A DNA stretch of 38,773 nt from a virus (IMGVR_UViG_3300010401_000055:1-38773), one strand, 5' to 3'; positions 1 to 5,138 are shown, counted from the first letter of the stretch. Made by a program: numbers and translations. The notes: a model not told the origin generated them from the sequence alone.

Positions 1-60
1 CGTTTAATCCTCGTTGGCAACGAGGCACAATATCTTATCTGTCACACCCGCATATTTTAG

Positions 61-120
61 AGAGGATATTGCAATCGCGTTTTGCAACCTGCGGTGGGGC
101 TACCACACAGTTTATCCTCT
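61..120 (-). ncRNA. small tRNA-sized structured element
   Basis: A perfect 8-bp helix (61-68 with 113-120) encloses two further hairpins: GTGG/CCAC around 94-106 and a TTGCA/TGCAA stem around 69-87. It is about the size of a tRNA and sits at the edge of the tRNA array, but it has no T-arm and no encoded CCA, so it is not an ordinary tRNA. It could be a decayed tRNA or a small RNA. Positions 1-60 hold a short hairpin near 9-25 and nothing else recognisable. Confidence 0.35.
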
Positions 121-123
121 TTT

Positions 124-198
124 TGGTGCGCCGCCGAGGAATTGCACCCCGTTCCCCTGGTTAAGAGCCAGGTGTTCATCTGCTAAAACTTGCAGCGC
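124..198 (-). tRNA. tRNA-Lys (anticodon CUU)
   Basis: Full 7-bp acceptor GCGCUGC/GCGGCGC, anticodon arm CCUGG-CUCUUAA-CCAGG, 5-bp T-stem and encoded CCA. The T-loop is UGCAAUU rather than UUCRANN, a variant shared by several tRNAs here. Reads AAG. Confidence 0.9.
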
Positions 199-203
199 GT
201 CTA

Positions 204-277
204 TGGAGTCGATGGTTGGAATCGAACCAACGTGGATGGTTTTGCAGACCACCGCCAATCCCCTTGGCTACATCGAC
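204..277 (-). tRNA. tRNA-Cys (anticodon GCA)
   Basis: Acceptor GUCGAUG/CAUCGAC, anticodon loop CUGCAAA, canonical T-loop, discriminator U73 (the cysteine identity base) and encoded CCA. It lies 5 nt from tRNA-Asp. Confidence 0.92.
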
Positions 278-281
278 GTAA

Positions 282-357
282 TGGCGCTCTCGACGGGTAA
301 CGATCCCGCTTCATTCCTGATTGACAATCAGGCGTCTATCCTACAGACTCCAAGAGC
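282..357 (-). tRNA. tRNA-Asp (anticodon GUC)
   Basis: Acceptor GCUCUUG/CGAGAGC, anticodon arm CCUGA-UUGUCAA-UCAGG, discriminator G73 as expected for Asp, encoded CCA. Its 5' end is 1 nt beyond the stop codon of the small zinc-ribbon gene at 359-502. Confidence 0.92.
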
Positions 358-358
358 A

Positions 359-502
359 TTATTCTTTTTGTGCGTCCTTCGCTTCCTTTTCCATTCGCTG
401 AATCTTATCAAGTTCCTTGGGTGTCCATCGCGGCTCGTTCCCAGTCTTATTGGGTTTGCACATTGGGCAACTACGGCGTTTGCGGCGATAGATTCTTCCC
501 AT
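359..502 (-). CDS. 47-aa basic zinc-ribbon-like protein
   Basis: A 47-residue frame begins MGRIYRRKRRSCPMCK and ends AQKE. The start is preceded by GAGGAG 3 nt away. One CPMC knuckle follows a strongly basic N-terminus, suggesting a nucleic-acid-binding peptide; with one Cys pair it would need a dimer or other ligands to hold zinc. It is embedded between tRNAs and ends immediately before tRNA-Asp, so it is probably carried on the tRNA precursor. No family recognised. Confidence 0.6.
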   Translation of the reverse strand: MGRIYRRKRRSCPMCKPNKTGNEPRWTPKELDKIQRMEKEAKDAQKE

Positions 503-512
503 AGACTCCTCG

Positions 513-599
513 TGGTTCTCGCCCCTGGAATTGAACCAGGCTCATGAGTTGTGCATTGGGAGGCCTCCCGCACAACGGCAGCCGACCTGCGGCTCGAAA
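513..599 (-). pseudogene. tRNA-like element with aberrant anticodon arm
   Basis: The 3' half is convincing: encoded CCA at 513-515, 3' acceptor strand GGCGAGA and T-arm CCUGG-UUCAAUU-CCAGG. The 5' half is not. Only about five acceptor pairs can form, a D-like stem GCAG/CUGC is present, and the anticodon position holds a 7-bp stem GUUGUGC/GCACAAC whose 15-nt loop contains the palindrome GGGAGGCCUCCC. It may be a decayed tRNA, a tRNA with an insertion in the anticodon loop, or a separate small RNA. No isotype is assigned. Confidence 0.4.
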
Positions 600-668
600 A
601 TCGACGGGGGTTCCCGATTCAACATCGGCCCCCTTACCCCTAGCATCTCAAAAGACTTCGGGACTATA

Positions 669-752
669 TGGTGGGTGTGCAAGGAATCGAACCTTGTTGA
701 TGGCTAGACCGGGTTACAGCCGGCCCCTTCACCCATGTTAGGCTCCACACCC
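669..752 (-). tRNA. tRNA-Tyr (anticodon GUA)
   Basis: Acceptor GGGUGUG/CACACCC, anticodon arm GCCGG-CUGUAAC-CCGGU, long variable region as usual for bacterial tRNA-Tyr, canonical T-loop UUCGAUU, A73 and encoded CCA. 84 nt. Confidence 0.9.
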
Positions 753-768
753 ATATGTTCTACTGAAT

Positions 769-845
769 TGGCCCCGCCCTAGGGAATCGAACCCCACTGT
801 GATACAGACCGCGAAATCTGACCACTGATCCCACAATCGGGCGGG
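769..845 (-). tRNA. tRNA or tRNA-like, isotype unclear
   Basis: A perfect acceptor (CCCGCCC/GGGCGGG), a canonical T-arm with UUCGAUU loop and an encoded CCA are present. The centre is abnormal. The best stem, CAGAU/GUCUG, leaves a 6-nt loop UUCGCG, and an outer helix UGUG/CACA replaces the D-arm. Depending on register the anticodon would be UCG (Arg) or CGC (Ala). Position 8 is G instead of U. It directly follows the large ncRNA. Confidence 0.5.
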
Positions 846-848
846 AAA

Positions 849-1640
849 AAATAAAGGGTAAGTTAATCAGCCTTGAGGCCTTTGCTGAGTGGGCCGCGCT
901 TCCCATGTCTGGACTTACTTTAGTGGCCAGACTACCTTACCACGACAATCTAAAATGGAACAGGACGGTGGAATTTCACCCTTCTTTTGGCTATTCGGTG
1001 TTAACCCCTAGCAGCCTCAACCATTGCATCAGGCTCAAGGCCTCTTAGCGCCGGTCCGCCCCGCTGTGCCTTCTTGCGAAGGACTTAAACTGCACGACGG
1101 TATGCTCGCCTGATACATCAGAGTTATGTTTCCACAACCCATTGGGACTCGCACCCAATCCAACCGTCAGTTCTGCTCCTGGTGTTCTGAGGAGACTTAA
1201 AATCAAAGGGTGCCTTGCTCCTCAGTTATTCCCCGGCAGGGAGGAGTCCACGAAAATTGCCGGGCCAGATGTTCCCATGTAGCACCCTTGGGGAACCCAC
1301 GAATCACGTTGCACCTGGGAAGATTTCACGTTCGTACCAACTTCTTTGGACTGTACCAGTACACTGGCGCGGGGGGTTGACCCGCCATCCGTTGGTATTT
1401 CCGATGCAACTCTCTGCTCACGGTGTCCTGGTGAGACTTAATTTTGCATTGGGTCAATTATTTTATGTCGCTGACCGCCTTGCAATTATGACGACAATCT
1501 CTCTGCTCCTGGTGTTCTGAGGAGTCTTAAAATCTTGGCGGTCTTTTTTTGAGAGGCCGCCAATCCTCTGTTCCGTAGACTACAGGGTACCCGAATTGAG
1601 TACGGTCTGCCGCGTTGACTTTGCCAACCTCGCGTCTACT
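849..1640 (-). ncRNA. large ornate structured ncRNA (GOLLD/ROOL-type candidate)
   Basis: About 790 nt without a credible gene, transcribed from the promoter at 1647-1674 and ending in a U-rich run (844-855) just before a tRNA. Seen helices (plus coordinates): 1575-1580/1634-1639 at the very 5' end; 1096-1100/1164-1168; 1208-1213/1282-1287; 1271-1276/1291-1296; hairpin 1232-1238/1258-1264, whose loop pairs at 1241-1246 with 1218-1223 (pseudoknot); 907-912/927-932; 857-862/936-941 near the 3' end. There are GNRA hairpins at 1123-1138 (GAAA loop) and 1069-1082 (GCAA loop). A covarying hairpin occurs three times (1176-1194, 1417-1435, 1506-1524). Known giant phage RNAs GOLLD and ROOL sit beside tRNAs and have this size range, but I cannot match the consensus by eye, so the family is inference. 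Confidence 0.72.
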
Positions 1641-1646
1641 GTTATA

Positions 1647-1674
1647 AGTCTATCATAACCACAGAAAATGTCAA
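1647..1674 (-). promoter_or_regulatory. sigma70-like promoter of the large ncRNA
   Basis: Minus strand TTGACA, 16 nt, TAGACT, with an upstream TGA giving an extended -10. The predicted start is near 1640, one or two nt before the first closing helix of the ncRNA, so the RNA would begin almost exactly with its structured domain. Confidence 0.75.
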
Positions 1675-1725
1675 GAACTATTTTCGTATCTAAGTCGTTG
1701 ATTTTATTCAACTTACAAAAATAGT

Positions 1726-1815
1726 TGGTACACCCGCTTGGAATCAAACCAAGTCAAGGCACTGATCTAGTGCGACGGGCTTATAAGGCCCCTCTGCCTA
1801 TCAAGGCACGGGTGC
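1726..1815 (-). tRNA. class II tRNA with UAU anticodon
   Basis: 90 nt with acceptor GCACCCG/CGGGUGU, T-arm CUUGG-UUUGAUU-CCAAG, A73 and encoded CCA. It has a true long variable arm (GCACU/AGUGC), a mark of Leu/Ser/Tyr tRNAs. The anticodon arm GGGC-CUUAUAA-GCCC gives UAU, an isoleucine (AUA) anticodon normally carried on a class I body. The amino acid is therefore uncertain; Ile by anticodon, Leu by architecture. Confidence 0.75.
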
Positions 1816-1948
1816 AAAATGGAGCCCACCCCAGGGTTTCCCCCGTTATGCTAGCCAGGTGGGCGTAATCTCTATGAGGGGAATGCTACTAACTCCGCAT
1901 TCCTTTACGCTCTACGGTGTCTCAGTAAGTGTAGAGCCTCACAAATCT
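1816..1948 (-). ncRNA. structured spacer RNA between two tRNAs
   Basis: 133 nt with no gene, flanked by the CCA end of one tRNA and the 5' end of another. Stems: CTCTAC/GTAGAG (1910-1915 with 1931-1936), GGAATGC/GCATTCC (about 1880-1903) and GCCCACC/GGTGGGC (about 1823-1863). The first stem-loop carries the ACACC-stem-C signature of the hairpin repeated three times in the large ncRNA, so it may be a related or detached domain. Confidence 0.45.
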
Positions 1949-2026
1949 TGGTGCCGTTGAGGAGACTCGAACTCCTAAGCACTACGTTCTAAGCGTAGTA
2001 GGTATGCCAATTCCCTTCACAACGGC
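1949..2026 (-). tRNA. tRNA with UAG anticodon (Leu, class I body)
   Basis: Acceptor GCCGUUG/CAACGGC, anticodon arm CUACG-CUUAGAA-CGUAG (anticodon UAG, reads CUA), T-loop UUCGAGU, A73, encoded CCA. The variable loop is only 5 nt, whereas bacterial tRNA-Leu has a long variable arm, so charging by LeuRS is not certain. Confidence 0.85.
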
Positions 2027-2031
2027 GTATA

Positions 2032-2104
2032 TGGTCGCTTCGGATGGAGTCAAACCATCGTGGTACGCCTTATGAAAGCGTCCAGGCAATCGTACCGCGA
2101 AGCG
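2032..2104 (-). tRNA. tRNA-Met/Ile2 (anticodon CAU), elongator type
   Basis: Acceptor CGCUUCG/CGAAGCG fully paired, anticodon arm ACGCU-UUCAUAA-GGCGU, A73, encoded CCA. A paired 1-72 and the absence of a GGG/CCC anticodon stem argue against an initiator. A lysidine-modified Ile2 tRNA cannot be excluded. Confidence 0.85.
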
Positions 2105-2108
2105 TATT

Positions 2109-2184
2109 TGGTTGCGGGCACTGGAATTGCACCAATGACCTCGGGTTATGAGCCCAAGAGGAGAACTATCCCCATCCACCCGCT
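2109..2184 (-). tRNA. initiator-like tRNA-fMet (anticodon CAU)
   Basis: Anticodon arm UUGGG-CUCAUAA-CCCGA has the three consecutive G-C pairs typical of initiators. The first acceptor pair (A1/A72) is unpaired, the other initiator hallmark. T-loop UGCAAUU, A73, encoded CCA. 76 nt. Confidence 0.82.
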
Positions 2185-2192
2185 ATAATTCT

Positions 2193-2269
2193 TGGTGCCT
2201 CTGAGAGGACTCGAACCTCCACTGAGTAGGCTCTCGACCTACCGACTCTGCCAATTGGTCTACAGAGGC
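2193..2269 (-). tRNA. tRNA, probable GAG anticodon (Leu)
   Basis: Acceptor GCCUCUG/CAGAGGC, canonical T-loop UUCGAGU, A73, encoded CCA. The anticodon arm GUAGG-UCGAGAG-CCUAC gives GAG in the normal register but with C instead of the near-universal U33, and the variable loop is short. The first 10 nt of the tRNA overlap the end of the Pth2-like gene. Confidence 0.75.
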
Positions 2270-2607
2270 GTAAATTCACTCAATGCTAACGGAAATTTCT
2301 TACAGAACTTTCGTGACTTATTTCCGGCTTCAATCGCAATCGCAGTCAACTTCCAATCAAGGTCCGGTTCGTGCCACACTGAAACCGCGAGTCCTTTACG
2401 TTCGGCTTTCACTGCCAACTTTCGTAATTCATGTTCGTCTTTGACGGACAGAAATCCAAGAAAGTTTGATCGCTCCTGCCATGCACTATTCAGTGTCGGA
2501 AACTCCCTAGCGAATTGTTGCGCGGCATGGATGCTTTGGACTGCCTGATATCCAGGTGCCAAATCCCGCCGGGTCACAATATAGAGTTTGTCTCCTCGTT
2601 TCATCAT
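2260..2607 (-). CDS. Pth2-like peptidyl-tRNA hydrolase
   Basis: 115 residues matching the PTH2 fold family in order: N-terminal strand with YIVTRRDL (about 9-16), the helix GYQAVQSIHAAQQFA (about 19-33; Pth2 proteins have the xxAQxxHAA helix here), a central NFLGFLSV strand and a C-terminal LAVSVWHEP segment. Pth2 frees tRNA from prematurely released peptidyl-tRNA. Its place within a tRNA array fits that role. The TAG stop lies inside tRNA 2193-2269 (its positions 8-10). No clear Shine-Dalgarno; ATGATG start directly after tRNA-Phe. Confidence 0.75.
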   Translation of the reverse strand: MMKRGDKLYIVTRRDLAPGYQAVQSIHAAQQFAREFPTLNSAWQERSNFLGFLSVKDEHELRKLAVKAERKGLAVSVWHEPDLDWKLTAIAIEAGNKSRKFCKKFPLALSEFTPL

Positions 2608-2615
2608 AATACTTA

Positions 2616-2690
2616 TGGCGCGACCTCGGTGACTTGAACACCGTCGACCAGTTCTTCAAACTGGCGTTCTACCAGTTAAACTAAGGTCGC
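2616..2690 (-). tRNA. tRNA-Phe (anticodon GAA)
   Basis: Acceptor GCGACCU/AGGUCGC, anticodon arm CCAGU-UUGAAGA-ACUGG, T-loop UUCAAGU, encoded CCA. The discriminator is G where Phe tRNAs usually carry A. Confidence 0.88.
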
Positions 2691-2694
2691 ATAA

Positions 2695-2772
2695 TGGCTC
2701 CGGTCCCAGGGATCGAACCTGGCTCGTTCCTGATTAACAGTCAGGCGCCCTCACCCTGAGGGCTAGACCGGA
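2695..2772 (-). tRNA. tRNA-Asn (anticodon GUU)
   Basis: Acceptor UCCGGUC/GACCGGA, anticodon arm CCUGA-CUGUUAA-UCAGG, T-loop UUCGAUC, G73 as expected for Asn, encoded CCA. The first 10 nt overlap the end of the HNH gene, whose TAG stop is tRNA positions 8-10. Confidence 0.92.
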
Positions 2773-3068
2773 ATAAAAATCAATTCCAACTTACTAATAT
2801 CGAGCATCCCTTCGTGTACCTCTGCGTGGCAGTTACCACACAACAGAATACACTTTTTCGCTTCTTCGCTTATCTTTTCCCAAGACTTGGGGTTCGCTCT
2901 TATCGCTCCAAAACCAAACTCTTTCTTTGAAGGATCAAAATGATGTAAGTGTAAGGCTTGATGGCATCTATCGTAGCCGCATACTCTGCATCTTCCTCCG
3001 AGACAAGCGACAAGTCTTTTCTTTGAATTGACTCTCCACCTCTTCTGCCGCTCAGATAACTTCGACAT
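2763..3068 (-). CDS. HNH endonuclease (small, zinc-finger type)
   Basis: 101 residues. The HNH core is CRVCGYDRCHQALHLHHFDP followed by CILLCGNCHAEVHEG: two CxxC-type zinc ligand pairs, the LHLHH general-base histidines and the terminal NCHAEVH. Such free-standing HNH nucleases in phages are usually homing endonucleases or packaging-related nickases; the position among tRNAs favours homing. The stop codon overlaps tRNA-Asn; the start overlaps the upstream zinc-ribbon gene by 17 nt. Confidence 0.82.
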   Translation of the reverse strand: MSKLSERQKRWRVNSKKRLVACLGGRCRVCGYDRCHQALHLHHFDPSKKEFGFGAIRANPKSWEKISEEAKKCILLCGNCHAEVHEGMLDISKLELIFIPV

Positions 3069-3252
3069 CTTTACACTTCGTCATTTTCTTACATACTGGA
3101 CAATAGTGTGTTCGTCCATAGTACACACTCGATGGTCCTCGGTTGCTAGCATCTAGTGTGCCATACACTCGAAACTCTGTCAAGCACCAGGTGCATTTTA
3201 CATTGCGCCTTTTTCTGAACTTAACTTTCTGCCACCTGGGATGCTCAAACAT
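3052..3252 (-). CDS. 66-aa zinc-ribbon protein
   Basis: 66 residues with paired knuckles CTWC (about 21-24) and CPVC (about 51-54), separated by a strand-rich segment, as in zinc ribbons. The ends are basic (KFRKRRNVK), so nucleic-acid binding is likely. It overlaps the following HNH gene by 17 nt and lies just downstream of tRNA-Gln. No named family recognised. Confidence 0.62.
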   Translation of the reverse strand: MFEHPRWQKVKFRKRRNVKCTWCLTEFRVYGTLDASNRGPSSVYYGRTHYCPVCKKMTKCKDVEVI

Positions 3253-3262
3253 ATCAACCTAA

Positions 3263-3337
3263 TGGTAGGGGCACCTGGAATCGAACCAAGTCCAACTGGG
3301 TCAGAGCCAGTCGTGCAGCCGTTAACACCTTACCCCT
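3263..3337 (-). tRNA. tRNA-Gln (anticodon CUG)
   Basis: Acceptor AGGGGUA/UGCCCCU (one wobble), anticodon arm ACUGG-CUCUGAC-CCAGU, T-loop UUCGAUU, A73, encoded CCA. Position 8 is A rather than U. Eight nt of the 5' end overlap the metallophosphoesterase gene, whose TAA stop is tRNA positions 6-8. Confidence 0.88.
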
Positions 3338-3863
3338 GTTCAACCTCAAATGTTTCTTCGTTCGCCCAACGGAATCGACTTCTGATTTCTTCCAAGGCAA
3401 TCGGCTTGTAATCCGTATGCTCCACACACACGCACACATACCACGGATCGGGAATTTGATTCGCGTGAGTGTGCCCATGCACATTCGCCTTGAATCGTCC
3501 CTTGCTATCAGGGTGGACAGGGATGTGTGAAAAAATCATCCGGTCCATCACATGATACGCTCGCACGTCACGAAAATACTTCGTGTAATCCGTCAACTTG
3601 AAAATGTCGTGGTTCCCCTTAATAAGAACCTTGTCTCCGTTCAAACGATCCAGGATGGCTAATGCACGGCGATTGATAACTACGTCTCCAAGGTGGTAGA
3701 CCTTATCAGTCGGGCGCACCACTTCATTCCACCGCTTCACCATTTCTTCGTCCATGTCAGCAACAGCATCCCAGGGGCGAAGTTTACTACCGTCTCCATT
3801 GAGAAATCGGCAAATACCTTCGTGGCTGAAATGTGTGTCTGCTGTCACGAAAACGTTCATCAT
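3330..3863 (-). CDS. calcineurin-like metallophosphoesterase
   Basis: 177 residues with the complete dimetal motif set in order: TADTHFSH (D-x-H, about 8-15), LGDVV (about 58-62), KGNHD (about 81-85), SHIPVH (about 111-116) and HGHTHAN (about 129-135). The short single-domain form resembles the COG4186-type phosphoesterases common in phages. The substrate is unknown; cyclic nucleotide, 2',3'-phosphate or phosphodiester activity are all possible. Its TAA stop lies in the 5' end of tRNA-Gln. Confidence 0.88.
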   Translation of the reverse strand: MMNVFVTADTHFSHEGICRFLNGDGSKLRPWDAVADMDEEMVKRWNEVVRPTDKVYHLGDVVINRRALAILDRLNGDKVLIKGNHDIFKLTDYTKYFRDVRAYHVMDRMIFSHIPVHPDSKGRFKANVHGHTHANQIPDPWYVCVCVEHTDYKPIALEEIRSRFRWANEETFEVEQG

Positions 3864-3870
3864 AACCTTA

Positions 3871-3944
3871 TGGTAGGGATACAGGGTGCCGCCCCCTGGA
3901 CTAGTGGTTCAAAGCCACTCGTGATTCTGTTTCACCATATCCCG
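3871..3944 (-). tRNA. tRNA-Gln (anticodon UUG)
   Basis: Anticodon arm AGUGG-CUUUGAA-CCACU, six acceptor pairs with a C1/U72 mismatch, A73, encoded CCA. The T-arm stem CAGGG/CCCUG is intact but its loop is GGCGGCA, lacking U54, U55 and A58. Confidence 0.82.
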
Positions 3945-3946
3945 AT

Positions 3947-4021
3947 TGGTGCTCCCAGAGAGTATCGATCTCTCTTTTCCTGCTTGAAAGGCAGGCGAAC
4001 TAGCCAGTATTCGATGGGAGC
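3947..4021 (-). tRNA. tRNA-Glu (anticodon UUC)
   Basis: Acceptor GCUCCCA/UGGGAGC, anticodon arm CCUGC-CUUUCAA-GCAGG, T-arm GAGAG-AUCGAUA-CUCUC (A54 instead of U54), encoded CCA. A73 where Glu tRNAs usually have G. Confidence 0.88.
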
Positions 4022-4026
4022 GTATT

Positions 4027-4065
4027 TTATGCAAGTGTCCTACCACTTGGACGATAAGCGATGTT
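4027..4065 (-). pseudogene. 5' half of a broken tRNA
   Basis: The minus strand shows a D-arm-like GUCC-AAGUGGUA-GGAC preceded by a possible acceptor strand, then an A/U-rich stretch that runs into the 5' end of tRNA-Glu. There is no T-arm or 3' acceptor, so this is most likely tRNA debris. Confidence 0.35.
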
Positions 4066-4069
4066 CCTT

Positions 4070-4145
4070 CGCCTACAGGGTCCTCGAACCCCCGATTTCT
4101 TGCCTGTATCGGCCGTCGTCCTAACCCCTAGACGATCTCAACTCT
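4070..4145 (-). pseudogene. degenerate tRNA
   Basis: A good D-arm (GUC-UAGGGGUUAG-GAC) and a T-arm-like GGGG-UUCGAGG segment are in the right order and spacing. The acceptor strands do not pair, no anticodon stem forms and no CCA follows. Most likely a decayed Glu/Asp-type tRNA. Confidence 0.35.
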
Positions 4146-4202
4146 GACCTTTAGGAGCGACCCAAAGGAAGCATACTGATCCGGTGCACCGGGGTTTCTG
4201 CT

Positions 4203-4240
4203 TGGCTGAAAGTGGGAGTCGAACCCACATTTACGGCACT
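4203..4240 (-). pseudogene. 3' half of a broken tRNA
   Basis: A perfect T-arm (GUGGG-UUCGACU-CCCAC) and a CCA-like end are present, but the next tRNA's CCA begins only about 25 nt upstream, leaving no room for D and anticodon arms. A truncated tRNA copy. Confidence 0.4.
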
Positions 4241-4241
4241 A

Positions 4242-4316
4242 TGGTCTAGGTGACAGGACTCGAACCTGCATGGTCTCCGCCCCAAACGGAGTGGTCTGCC
4301 ATTGACCCACACCTAG
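4242..4316 (-). tRNA. tRNA-Pro (anticodon UGG)
   Basis: Acceptor CUAGGUG/CACCUAG, anticodon arm CUCCG-UUUGGGG-CGGAG, T-loop UUCGAGU, A73, encoded CCA. All arms normal. Confidence 0.92.
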
Positions 4317-4382
4317 TCTTTTTCTTGTGCCGGTCATTTAATCTCACCGAGACGTGAGCACCTTTCGGCTGACCGATCTTCT

Positions 4383-4457
4383 TGGTGGACCTTCCGGGCT
4401 TCGCTCCCGGCGTTCCGCATTGCGAATGCGGTGTTTTCCTGAATAAACTAAAGGCCC
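4383..4457 (-). tRNA. tRNA-Ala (anticodon CGC)
   Basis: Acceptor GGGCCUU/AAGGUCC (one wobble), D-stem GUUU/AAAC, anticodon arm CCGCA-UUCGCAA-UGCGG, A73, encoded CCA. T-arm stem CCGGG/CCCGG with the non-standard loop AGCGAAG. The first 10 nt overlap the gene at 4448-4705; its TAG stop is tRNA positions 8-10. Confidence 0.85.
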
Positions 4458-4705
4458 TTCAACTCAACTTCCACAACATCGTACCACGGTGCTCGCCACA
4501 CTTTGGGTGACTTTGCTTCCGGGTCAAACGGACTGTCAAATGGATGGTTCCACTGACTGCCAAACTGGTACGCATACCCGCTGGCTTGCTTCTCAAAGGC
4601 ATCGGCGGCTTCCTTGGTCAAGAAGGCACCCACATACCTTGGAACTCCTTCGTCACGCCATGAGTCAAACGCTACAACCACATACACATACACATACTTA
4701 GTCAT
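4448..4705 (-). CDS. 85-aa protein of unknown function
   Basis: 85 residues beginning MTKYVYVYVVVAFDSW with a strand-rich N-terminus, followed by an ALTKEAADAFEKQ-like helix (about 29-41) and an aromatic, acidic C-terminus. No membrane segment. The pattern recalls small phage proteins that pair a beta strand with an 'EA..A..FE' helix, but no family is assigned. It ends inside tRNA-Ala(CGC). Confidence 0.6.
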   Translation of the reverse strand: MTKYVYVYVVVAFDSWRDEGVPRYVGAFLTKEAADAFEKQASGYAYQFGSQWNHPFDSPFDPEAKSPKVWRAPWYDVVEVELKGL

Positions 4706-4720
4706 AATAAACCTTACTTA

Positions 4721-4795
4721 TGGTGGACCCATTCGGTACTGCCCCGAACCTTCCGCAGTGCAAGTGCGGTGTGCCCCTATCAACACCTTGGGCCC
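4721..4795 (-). tRNA. tRNA-Ala (anticodon UGC)
   Basis: Acceptor GGGCCCA/UGGGUCC, anticodon arm CCGCA-CUUGCAC-UGCGG, A73, encoded CCA. T-arm stem UUCGG/CCGAA with the non-standard loop GGCAGUA. Confidence 0.85.
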
Positions 4796-4805
4796 ATGTA
4801 TCATC

Positions 4806-4867
4806 CTGTAAAGATTGGAGGATTGCTCTTGCCCGTGAGGGATCATCTTTGCCAGCAACCTTTACAG
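4806..4867 (-). ncRNA. small tRNA-sized structured element
   Basis: An 8-bp helix CTGTAAAG/CTTTACAG (4806-4813 with 4860-4867) encloses a nested TTGCT/AGCAA stem and a CCC/GGG mini-hairpin. No tRNA arms or CCA. Lies between tRNA-Ala(UGC) and tRNA-His. Confidence 0.35.
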
Positions 4868-4877
4868 AATATCAATC

Positions 4878-4927
4878 GATAGCAGTTTCCCCGTTGCTCA
4901 CAGCCCACGTCTCAGGTGGGTGCTATC
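4878..4927 (-). ncRNA. small structured element with anticodon-like hairpin
   Basis: A 7-bp helix GATAGCA/TGCTATC (4878-4884 with 4921-4927) encloses CCCAC-CTGAGAC-GTGGG (4904-4920), which has the geometry of an anticodon arm (5 bp, 7-nt loop, apparent GAG). There is no D-arm, T-arm or CCA. It may be a remnant tRNA-Leu or an unrelated RNA. Confidence 0.35.
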
Positions 4928-4958
4928 ATGCTTCGTGCCAATCTTCTATGATTGGCTT

Positions 4959-5033
4959 TGGGGTGACCAACGAGACTTGCACTCGTTTTGCTGGTGCCAC
5001 AAACCAGCGCATTACTGCTTATGCTATGGTCAC
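4959..5033 (-). tRNA. tRNA-His (anticodon GUG)
   Basis: Acceptor GUGACCA/UGGUCAC, anticodon arm CUGGU-UUGUGGC-ACCAG, T-loop UGCAAGU and discriminator C73, the histidine identity base; encoded CCA. The nucleotide before position 1 is U, so G-1 would have to be added post-transcriptionally. Confidence 0.87.
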
Positions 5034-5062
5034 AATCGTTCCTCAGTATTTCTCTGAGGATA

Positions 5063-5138
5063 TGGAGCCGGTTGCTGGACTTGCACCAGCCTAATCCGCC
5101 TTACAAGAGCGGCAATCAACTATCTGACTCAAACCGGC
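5063..5138 (-). tRNA. tRNA-Thr (anticodon UGU)
   Basis: Acceptor GCCGGUU/AACCGGC, anticodon arm CCGCU-CUUGUAA-GGCGG, T-arm GCUGG-UGCAAGU-CCAGC, encoded CCA, U73. Begins 1 nt after the stop codon of the HNH gene at 5140. Confidence 0.9.

Noticed and set aside
14-741. Plus-strand and minus-strand open frames of 65-177 codons across the tRNA array
   Set aside because: They run through well-folded tRNAs, lack ribosome sites and show no recognisable domains.
1215-1520. 101-codon plus-strand frame in the large ncRNA
   Set aside because: It opposes the promoter direction, has no ribosome site and overlaps base-paired segments; low-complexity translation.
849-1640. Group I intron or tmRNA as explanation for the structured block
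   Set aside because: No guanosine-binding core signature, no split tRNA exons around it, and no tag-peptide frame with tRNA-Ala-like ends was found.
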